Of a DNA stretch of 64,000 nt, positions 57,762-64,000 are shown in pieces. Source of the DNA: JBECKX01 sp964468475 (GTDB taxonomy: Bacteria; Zixibacteria; MSB-5A5; CAIYYT01); the NCBI GenBank assembly GCA_964468475.1, contig CAYXUL010000013.1, forward strand, positions 1 through 64,000, read 5' to 3'. The notes below the pieces were generated by a model. The model saw nothing but the letters and a program-made list of their open reading frames with translations. It did not search any database and was not told where the DNA came from. Position 1 is the first letter of the stretch, and every line of letters starts with the position of its first letter. Position numbers and translations under genes: made by a program.

Positions 57762-59306
57762 CTATTCGCGGATTTCGTAGAGTGTGAAGATGCCCCACGT
57801 CTCAGTTTTCCGGTACCTGATACCGGCAATTCTGACGCTATCGCCATCCCCGGTATCGGTGAACAGCTCGTGATTTCGATTCGGCGTGCTGGTGTAGAGC
57901 ACCAGTGCCGGTCTCTCATTTCGGATGAAACCCGCCAGCGACTCCGTGCCGGGCCAGGAGCAGTAGACGTGATCGTAGTGCTTCCACAAGTCCAGGTAAA
58001 GCAAGCGATCGTTGAAATTACGACTATCAAGGACGAGCGTCTGTCCGGTGGTCAGGCGCTGGTTGATTGCCGACGCCATTTTGGGGAAATATTCGGGCGG
58101 CTTCGTTATCGGGGAGACAGCGCGCAGTTTCTCCTTCCAGTCGGTGGGGGAAGGTTGCGGGAATTGCCCCAGTATCAGGATAGAGATCAGCGGCACCACC
58201 AGAGCCATCGCCTTCAGAAAAGATCTCCATTTTTCCGAGAGAGCCTCGTCAAGCCTGACAATACCTACCCCTGCAAAGCAAAGCAAAAACGCTCCCGGGA
58301 GTATCGTGAACCTGGCCAGCGGAAATCGTTGAAAACTAAAGACGAAGGTGGCAAAGTAGTACACGAGATATAACTCGAATATCAGCAGGATGAGATTTCC
58401 CGGACGCGAACGCAGCGTCTTCCAAATACCGATGATACTCAAGACAAAACTCGTAAGAGAAAGACTGAGCAACATAACTCCCGGCAGGAAGGCTGTGTTG
58501 TAAGCGACATACTTGAGCTTTCCCATCTCTGTGATTCGTCGGGCGATGACGGGAGCATCCAGATTGCCGGAATAATGCATGAATATCAGGGGATCGCCCA
58601 ATTTCAGCCAACTGACCGCCATCCACATGATCGCGAAACTGTGCGAAACCACACCCAGGGTGATGATCTGAAGCCAATCGTATCGGCTATCTTCACCCTT
58701 TCGCAGAGCCTGCAGATGATTCACAGCAAGATAAAGAGTGATAAGTGTCGCCAGAGGCCAGCTATCGTAGCGCATCATGTTTGCCGCCAGCAGCGCTAGC
58801 GAGCAGAGCAGTAGTGCCCCCCATGATCCCGAAGCTTGAAAACGCAGGAACAGCCAGACTCCCAGGAAGACAAACAGCAGATTTATTCCTTCGCTTACCG
58901 AGATAGCGGCGGCATGTACATAGAGGGTGAAGAAGCAAAACAGCAGCGCCGAATAGAATGCGGCCCGCTTGCTGAATGTAATGCGTAAGCTGTAATACAG
59001 CGGCAGTATCGTCAGACTCGTCAACAGCCACGACAATACTCGCGGCGCCAGGGGCGGATTGAACCAGATCGAGAGCATGGCAGCATTGAGGTAGCAATGC
59101 AGCGGACCGAAGACCCACGTCAGGTTGTTAGGAGCTGAAACAAAGAAGGGGTGTCTCAGCCACTCGATAGCCATATATGTGCGCGTGTGCGCGTCGCCAT
59201 CGAGGTAGTTGCTCGACAGGATAAGGGCGATGCCATTTACTACCAGTGCCAGAACAAAGGGCAGCGCCGGCGAATTCTCGAATTTCTGCTCCAACCGCGA
59301 AATCAT
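57762..59306 (-). CDS. Multispan membrane glycosyltransferase-like protein (GT39/PMT-like)
   Basis: The 514-residue protein has about 10-11 transmembrane helices in the first 400 residues and a soluble C-terminal domain (about 410-514). The first extracytoplasmic loop, SSNYLDGDAHTRTYMAIEWLRHP, carries the paired acidic residues typical of GT-C enzymes such as ArnT or PMT that use polyprenyl-phosphate sugars. A closer family or acceptor cannot be given. A TACTAT box lies 8 bases before the ATG on the minus strand. The 117 bp between it and the next minus-strand gene hold nothing clear. Confidence 0.75.
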   Translation of the reverse strand: MISRLEQKFENSPALPFVLALVVNGIALILSSNYLDGDAHTRTYMAIEWLRHPFFVSAPNNLTWVFGPLHCYLNAAMLSIWFNPPLAPRVLSWLLTSLTILPLYYSLRITFSKRAAFYSALLFCFFTLYVHAAAISVSEGINLLFVFLGVWLFLRFQASGSWGALLLCSLALLAANMMRYDSWPLATLITLYLAVNHLQALRKGEDSRYDWLQIITLGVVSHSFAIMWMAVSWLKLGDPLIFMHYSGNLDAPVIARRITEMGKLKYVAYNTAFLPGVMLLSLSLTSFVLSIIGIWKTLRSRPGNLILLIFELYLVYYFATFVFSFQRFPLARFTILPGAFLLCFAGVGIVRLDEALSEKWRSFLKAMALVVPLISILILGQFPQPSPTDWKEKLRAVSPITKPPEYFPKMASAINQRLTTGQTLVLDSRNFNDRLLYLDLWKHYDHVYCSWPGTESLAGFIRNERPALVLYTSTPNRNHELFTDTGDGDSVRIAGIRYRKTETWGIFTLYEIRE

Positions 59307-59368
59307 TGCAGCGAATAGTACCGTTTTTTGTTCTGAAGTAACACGGAATATTGATGATTCGCGGCGGC

Positions 59369-60505
59369 CTACCGAGTGCGCTTGCGGAACCGAAGCGCCG
59401 CGATCACCAGCACCACAACACCGATTGCCAACAGGGGCAGAATCTGGTCAAGCATCTGCCAGCCGGAAAGGCCTTTGAGGAAAATCGAGCGCATAATAGC
59501 CATGAAATAGCGCAAGGGGTTTATGATTGTGAGATACTGAATCGGTTTCGGCATGTTGGAGATCGGAAATGCGAACCCGGACAGCAGAATTGCCGGCATC
59601 ATGAAGAAGAATGCCGAAATCATCGCCTGCTGCTGGCTGCTGGATATTGTGGAGATCAGCAAACCGATTGCCAGGGTAGACATCATGAATATTAAGGCAG
59701 TCACGAAGAGTAATCCCAGACTACCGATCAACGGCACATTGAAGAAATACACGGCGACCGCGACGATCAGGCTGATATCGACCATGCCAATGAAAGCGTA
59801 GGGCAGAGCTTTGCCGATGATCAACTCGCTTGAGGTAATGGGTGTGACAATCAACTGTTCCATAGTGCCGAATTCCTTTTCGCGTACTATGGCCATCGAG
59901 GTAAGGAGCAGCGTGACCACAACCAGGATCTGCACTACAATTGCCGGCACATTGAAGTTGCGGCTTTCCAGGCTGGGATTGTACCAGATTCGGAATTTGG
60001 GATCGATCAGGCCGTGCAGCGCCGCAGCTGCTCTTGGATTCTTTCTGAGGCGATCAACCTGCAAACCCTGATTGATTTTGTTTATCAGCCCGGTTAAAAA
60101 ACTCGCTGTGATCGTCGCGTTGTTGGAATTGGTCGCCTCGATCGATACGCCGAGATCAGTACTCCCTCCGGAACTTATAATGTCCTCGAAGTCCGGTGGA
60201 ATCTGCAGGACCAGCCACAGTTTTCCGCTCTTCATAACACTGTCGATTTCTGCCGGCTGGTTGAGATGACGTTGCACCGAGAAGTACTCCGAAGCCTCCA
60301 TCCGCCGGATCAATTCGCGACTTAATGGGCTGTTGTCGTAGTCCAGAACGCCGGTCGGAATTTGCTTAACATCATAATTGGCCGCGTAGCCGAAAATGAT
60401 AAGCTGCACGATCGGCGACATGAAAATTATCGCCAGCAGTTTTCGATCTCGGAATAACTCGAGGAATTCCTTAATCAGTACAGTCCGAACGCGACGCAGC
60501 TTCAT
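59369..60505 (-). CDS. ABC-2 type exporter permease (YbhR-like)
   Basis: The 378-residue permease starts MKLRRVRTVLIKEFLELFRDRKLLAIIFMSP, has one N-terminal helix, a large extracytoplasmic domain (about 50-170: VLDYDNSPLSRELIRRMEASEYF), then five helices with VREKEFGTMEQLIVTPITSSELIIGKALPYA, the ABC-2 coupling region. It pairs with the adjacent related permease to form a heterodimeric channel. The frame is open farther upstream, but that part is the other permease gene; ATG 60505 overlaps its stop as ATGA. Confidence 0.93.
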   Translation of the reverse strand: MKLRRVRTVLIKEFLELFRDRKLLAIIFMSPIVQLIIFGYAANYDVKQIPTGVLDYDNSPLSRELIRRMEASEYFSVQRHLNQPAEIDSVMKSGKLWLVLQIPPDFEDIISSGGSTDLGVSIEATNSNNATITASFLTGLINKINQGLQVDRLRKNPRAAAALHGLIDPKFRIWYNPSLESRNFNVPAIVVQILVVVTLLLTSMAIVREKEFGTMEQLIVTPITSSELIIGKALPYAFIGMVDISLIVAVAVYFFNVPLIGSLGLLFVTALIFMMSTLAIGLLISTISSSQQQAMISAFFFMMPAILLSGFAFPISNMPKPIQYLTIINPLRYFMAIMRSIFLKGLSGWQMLDQILPLLAIGVVVLVIAALRFRKRTR

Positions 60506-61557
60506 CCGATCTTCTTCTTGAATTTGATGGTTGCCAGGATTGAGAAAACGACCGCAAAAATCAACATGGCGAGTGCCTGAAGATAGAGAAAGTCCATCCC
60601 CACACCTTTCAGGAACAGGCCGCGCAAAATCTCGATAAAGTAGCGAGCCGGTACCAGGAAACTGATGTACTGAATTACAATCGGCATCGAACTTATCGGA
60701 AACAAAAAGCCGGAAATCAGAAAGCCCGGAAGGAAGGAAGTGAGCATCGAGATTTGATAAGCAAGCTGCTGCGACTTGGCCGTCACGCTGATAAAATAAC
60801 CAAGCGACAGCGCGGACGCGAGAAAGAGGGTTGAGAGTAATCCTAACAGCCACAAGCTGCCGCGAAAAGGCACATTGAAGATTGCCACGCCACAATACGC
60901 CGCCAGGAATAAATCGACCATGCCGATGAAGTAGTACGGGAGGATCTTACCCAGTGCCAATTCAAACGGTTTGATCGGAGTCGAAATTAAGAGCTCCATC
61001 GTCCCGCGCTCCCATTCTCGTGCCACACACAGGCCCGTCAGCAGCGAGGCGAGGATTGTCATGATCAGGCTAATCAATCCCGGAATCAGGAAATTCTGTG
61101 AGTTGAGATCGGCGTTATACCAGAAACGGGTCTGCAGATTAATCGGTAGCTTTACGCGTTCACCGAGGATAGCCGCAGCATTGGCGAGATTGTAATCACT
61201 GATAATCAGATTCGTGTACGCCAGCACCGACTGGCTGGTGTTGGCGTCGGAACCGTCCGTGATGATTTGCACCGGCGCACTCCCTTTAAGCAATTTCTCC
61301 GCAAAATCAGGAGGGATAATTATCCCAACTCTGACTTTACCGCGACCGATCAGCTCGGTAAGCTGCCGCTGATTCGAAACGTGATCCTGAACTACAAAGT
61401 AGCCCGAATTGGTGAAGCTCCGTATTAGTTCGCGTGAGTGTGTTGTGTGGGAGAAGTCGAGGACGCCCGTGGGTATCTCCCGGATATCCAGAGTGACGGC
61501 ATAACCAAACAGGAATATCAGTGTGATTGGCAGGAGGAACGCCAGCGTGATTGAGCG
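60502..61557 (-). CDS. ABC-2 type exporter permease (YbhS-like), 5' end lost in gap
   Basis: The visible 351 residues begin at RSITLAFLLPITLIFLFGYAVTLDIREIPTGVLDF and align with the neighbouring permease from its residue 23 or so, so roughly 22 N-terminal residues lie in the N run. The large outer domain (SRELIRSFTNSGYFVVQDHV) and the C-terminal five helices with AREWERGTMELLISTPIKPFELALGKILPYY are intact. It probably is a separate gene, not fused to the upstream ATPase even though both read in one frame through the gap. Confidence 0.9.
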   Translation of the reverse strand, partial: RSITLAFLLPITLIFLFGYAVTLDIREIPTGVLDFSHTTHSRELIRSFTNSGYFVVQDHVSNQRQLTELIGRGKVRVGIIIPPDFAEKLLKGSAPVQIITDGSDANTSQSVLAYTNLIISDYNLANAAAILGERVKLPINLQTRFWYNADLNSQNFLIPGLISLIMTILASLLTGLCVAREWERGTMELLISTPIKPFELALGKILPYYFIGMVDLFLAAYCGVAIFNVPFRGSLWLLGLLSTLFLASALSLGYFISVTAKSQQLAYQISMLTSFLPGFLISGFLFPISSMPIVIQYISFLVPARYFIEILRGLFLKGVGMDFLYLQALAMLIFAVVFSILATIKFKKKIG

Positions 61558-61657
61558 NNNNNNNNNNNNNNNNNNNNNNNNNNNNNNNNNNNNNNNNNNN
61601 NNNNNNNNNNNNNNNNNNNNNNNNNNNNNNNNNNNNNNNNNNNNNNNNNNNNNNNNN
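61558..61657. other. Assembly gap (100 N)
   Basis: Exactly 100 N, the usual placeholder for a gap of unknown size. It falls between an ABC ATPase missing about 60 C-terminal residues and a permease missing about 22 N-terminal residues. Comparing with the intact paralogues on each side, the true gap is probably nearer 250 bp. Confidence 0.95.
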
Positions 61658-62394
61658 GCAGTTTCCCACGGGGTATCTGTCGCCACCCGAAATACTCTTC
61701 CGGAAAAACGATCACGCTTGAGATCACGCGGATCGCCGATCGCCGTCAGTGTCCCGCTGAAAATCATGCCGATGCGATCGCATTCCTCGGCTTCATCCAG
61801 ATAATGAGTCGTGACGAACACAGTGACACCGCTCTCAGCTTGCTGGTCGATCTGTTCCCAAAAGTAACGGCGCGAAATTGGGTCGACGCCGGCGGTGGGT
61901 TCGTCGAGAAAGATGATCTCCGGATCGTGTTGAATTGCGCAGAACAGCGCCAAGAGCTGCTTGGTTCCGCTCGGAAGATCCTCAACCACACGATCCCGGA
62001 TGCTGCCGAGAATAGTATTCTGGAAATATAGCTGCTTCTTCCGTTTGTGCTCGTCGGGAGCGATCAGGTAAACGCCCGCATAGAAGTTGAGGTTTTCCTC
62101 GACTGTCAGTGTCTGATAGAGAGAGAACTTTTGCGACATATAGCCGATGCGAGTCTTGATTTTCTCCGATTCGCGCATGATGTCAAAACCTGCGACCTGC
62201 CCGGAACCTGATGTTGGCCGCAAGAGCCCGCACAGCATCCTGATCGTCGTCGATTTTCCGGCGCCGTTGGGACCCAGAAAGCCAAAGATTTCGCCACGGT
62301 CGACCTCAAAGCTAATATCATTCACGGCCACGAACGCACCAAACTCGCGGCGCAAATTCTCTACGCTGACTGCCTTGCCATTCTTGTTGCTCAT
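61658..62394 (-). CDS. ABC exporter ATP-binding protein (second), 3' end lost in gap
   Basis: The visible 245 residues contain Walker A GFLGPNGAGKSTTIRMLCGLL, the Q-loop SQKFSLYQTLTVEENL, a signature LPSGTKQLLALFCAIQHDP (where LSGG is replaced by PSGT), Walker B IIFLDEPTAGVDPISRRYFW and the switch His TTHYLDEAEECDRIG. It resembles the second half of YbhF, which in E. coli is a fused double ATPase. The altered signature is seen in several YbhF-type second halves. ATG 62394 directly follows the stop of the first ATPase gene. Confidence 0.93.
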
Positions 62395-63318
62395 CTATGT
62401 ACTCGTGGTTGAGAGGCCGATATAGATATCTTCGAAGGTGGGCACGATTTTGGTGACATCCTCGCGCTTGAGTCCGGTGGCCTCAACAATGTCCCGGACA
62501 TGCTCGATGCCAACCTCAGGTTGCGTCAGGATGTGAACCGAATTGCCGAAGATGTTGACAGCGAGAAACTCGCTATGGCTGCCGATAGCCTCTTTCGCCC
62601 GGCGCGGCGATTCACAGTCGACTTCATAGACGTTCAGCGTAAATGTCTTTCGGGCCTCGTGGGGCTCACCGACTGAGATCATTTTTCCGTGATGAATCAG
62701 TGCATACCGGTTGGCGCGTTCCGCCTCGTCCATGTAAGAGGAGCTAACCAGGATTGTGGAACCCTGGCTGTTAAGATCATATAGCAGCTTCCAGAATTCG
62801 CGGCGCGATACCGGATCGACACCGTTCGTGGGTTCATCAAGCAACAATAATCTGGGACTATGTATCAATGCGCAGGCCAGTCCCAGTTTCTGTTTCATCC
62901 CGCCCGATAATGCTCCTGCCAGTCTCTCGCGAAACTGCTCCATGCGCGAGAACTGCAACAGTCGCGCAATGCGTTCGGCTCGTTGCTTGCGCGGTACAGT
63001 GAAGAGATCAGCGAAGAAATCGATATTTTCCTGAACGGTAAGGTCTTCGTAGAGACCGAAGCGTTGCGGCATATACCCGATCGCAGCCTTCTTAGCTTCA
63101 AAATCGGTTTGAAAGTCTTCACCGAAGAACTCCAGCGAACCGCTGTCATAATCGAGAATACCGGCAAGAATTCGCAGCAGTGTGGTTTTGCCCGCGCCAT
63201 CAGGCCCCACAATGGCGACAACTTCGCCCTGTGGTACCTCCAGCGCGAGTTCGTTCAACGCAGTGACCAGCGGATACTTCTTGACCAGTCCCTCGACTTT
63301 AAGGGCGGGAGGATTCAT
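62395..63318 (-). CDS. ABC exporter ATP-binding protein (first)
   Basis: The complete 307-residue ATPase has Walker A AIVGPDGAGKTTLLRILAGIL, Q-loop PQRFGLYEDLTVQENIDFF, signature LSGGMKQKLGLACALIHSP, Walker B LLLLDEPTNGVDPVSRREFW and a C-terminal regulatory region. The canonical signature here and the altered one in the partner suggest an asymmetric pair. It starts at ATG 63318, overlapping the HlyD stop by ATGA. Substrate unknown; related systems export drugs or organic solutes. Confidence 0.95.
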   Translation of the reverse strand: MNPPALKVEGLVKKYPLVTALNELALEVPQGEVVAIVGPDGAGKTTLLRILAGILDYDSGSLEFFGEDFQTDFEAKKAAIGYMPQRFGLYEDLTVQENIDFFADLFTVPRKQRAERIARLLQFSRMEQFRERLAGALSGGMKQKLGLACALIHSPRLLLLDEPTNGVDPVSRREFWKLLYDLNSQGSTILVSSSYMDEAERANRYALIHHGKMISVGEPHEARKTFTLNVYEVDCESPRRAKEAIGSHSEFLAVNIFGNSVHILTQPEVGIEHVRDIVEATGLKREDVTKIVPTFEDIYIGLSTTST

Positions 63319-64000
63319 CGCTTATCGAGGTAGACATCCACCGGAAGACCGGGCTTAAACTGCCTCGAATCGTTATTGATTTTCACACGCACTGCAAAGA
63401 CCAGCTTTACCCGCTCTTTCTTGGTCTGGATATTCTTCGGCGTGAATTCCGCCTGCTGAGAAATGAAACTGACTTTTCCGGTGTATGGCTCAGTGGGGGA
63501 GGAATCGAGATGGACTTTCGCACTTTCACCAATTTTGACATAGGGCAAATCTGTCTCACTTACATAAATCTCGACCCAGGTGTCAGACAGGTCTACCAAC
63601 TCAGCCAGCGTGCTGCCCATGATAGCAAGCTCCCCTTCATCGACGGGGTCAGCCTGTACCAGGCCGGTGATCGGGGAAGTCACCACACAGTATCCCAGCT
63701 GCACATTGAGAGTGTTGCGCTGGGCTTCTAATTGTTCTGTTTTTGCACGCAAGCTCTTGAGTCTGCTTTGGCCCGATTCATAAGCAGTCTGCACATCATC
63801 CAGCTTTGATTTGGGAATCGAACCGACATCGAAGGCTTTCTGCAGGCGGTCGAGGTTTGTTTTTACGTTTTGCAAATCCAACTGAGCCGCCGTGATTTGC
63901 GCCCGCATCGATTGAATTCCCGCATCAATCTCACCTTCACGAGTTTGCAACAAGTTATCGTCCAGAAGAAACAGAGTGTCGCCTTTTTCGACCTGATCAC
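63315..64000 (-). CDS. HlyD/YbhG family periplasmic adaptor, 5' partial
   Basis: The frame runs to the end of the window, giving 227 C-terminal residues: a lipoyl-type segment GDTLFLLDDN, a coiled-coil hairpin (about 15-105, with LQKAFDVGSIPKSKLDDVQTAYESGQSRLKSLRAKTEQLEAQ), the second lipoyl half SPITGLVQADPVDEGELAIMGSTLAELVDLSDTWVEIYV and a beta-barrel domain. It links the inner-membrane ABC exporter to an outer-membrane channel. The signal sequence and possibly a TolC-like or TetR gene lie beyond the window. Confidence 0.93.
   Translation of the reverse strand, partial: DQVEKGDTLFLLDDNLLQTREGEIDAGIQSMRAQITAAQLDLQNVKTNLDRLQKAFDVGSIPKSKLDDVQTAYESGQSRLKSLRAKTEQLEAQRNTLNVQLGYCVVTSPITGLVQADPVDEGELAIMGSTLAELVDLSDTWVEIYVSETDLPYVKIGESAKVHLDSSPTEPYTGKVSFISQQAEFTPKNIQTKKERVKLVFAVRVKINNDSRQFKPGLPVDVYLDKR

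Noticed and set aside
57624..58373. Plus-strand open frame opposite the membrane glycosyltransferase
   Set aside because: Antisense to a convincing multispan protein; no conserved motifs.
60506..60895. 130-residue N-terminal extension of the last permease
   Set aside because: It is the other permease gene read out of frame; the paralogue aligns from ATG 60505.
60502..62394. A single 630-residue ATPase-permease fusion
   Set aside because: The open frame passes through 100 N of unknown true length; the neighbouring paralogues are separate genes.

Overview
The window is about 64 kb of gene-dense chromosomal DNA (52 densely packed genes, many with 1-20 bp overlaps) with no insertion sequence, prophage, CRISPR array or intact tRNA/rRNA gene that I can see. 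It is a draft or metagenome assembly: a run of exactly 100 N lies at 61558-61657. The organism is a diderm (Gram-negative type) bacterium: it has bamA, Skp-like chaperones, lpxD, an SLBB export protein and a YbhG/F/S/R-type exporter. A PorX-type response regulator with a PglZ domain beside a PorY-like kinase, the RpoZ type and the presence of TIGR03960/DUF2344, YicC and HslVU fit the Fibrobacteres-Chlorobi-Bacteroidetes superphylum or an uncultured relative such as Zixibacteria. That placement is inference. Promoters look like classical sigma70 (TTGACA/TATAAT), not the Bacteroidetes -7/-33 type. GTG and TTG starts are frequent.

Layout. 1-4 kb: end of coaBC, a family 4 uracil-DNA glycosylase, a cluster of DnaA-box-like sites, dnaB and radA. 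4-7.1 kb (minus): a lipoprotein of unknown function and uvrB. 7.3-12.1 kb: rplU, bamA, two tandem Skp/OmpH proteins and lpxD, an outer-membrane biogenesis operon. 12.2-15 kb: an MscS channel, a cysteine desulfurase-like gene coupled to an unknown gene, and a tiny Cys-rich protein behind a consensus promoter. 15.1-20.7 kb: a TIGR03960/DUF2344 protein that has lost the radical-SAM cysteines, rsmB, a PASTA protein, rpe and csaA. 20.8-26 kb: the classical ffh-rpsP-khpA-rimM-trmD-rplS-rnhB-yraN translation/secretion cluster. 26-35.7 kb: an NFACT protein (minus), yicC-gmk-rpoZ-topA, and xerC-hslV-hslU.

35.7-42.7 kb: a surface glycan locus with SLBB export protein, left-handed beta-helix acyltransferase, sugar aminotransferase, UDP-GlcNAc 2-epimerase-like enzyme and a membrane-bound WbpM/PglF-type dehydratase. 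42.7-50.6 kb: serS, a PorY-like kinase with PorX, tsaE, a TsaB-RimI fusion, accD and folC. 50.6-57.6 kb: a signalling island with a GAF histidine kinase, a receiver-GAF-GAF kinase hybrid, an NtrC-type sigma54 activator, and then a textbook -24/-12 promoter driving a degenerate GGDEF protein, followed on the minus strand by a lone receiver and an unknown Cys-containing protein. 57.8-64 kb (minus): a GT39-like membrane glycosyltransferase and a five-gene HlyD/ABC exporter operon interrupted by the assembly gap.

The most unusual items are the cysteine-less radical-SAM relative, the phased DnaA-box array upstream of dnaB, the signal-peptide-less second Skp with a Shine-Dalgarno aimed at an AUA codon, the sigma54 circuit around 54-56.5 kb, the PorXY pair, and several promoters whose start points coincide with start codons (possible leaderless mRNAs).
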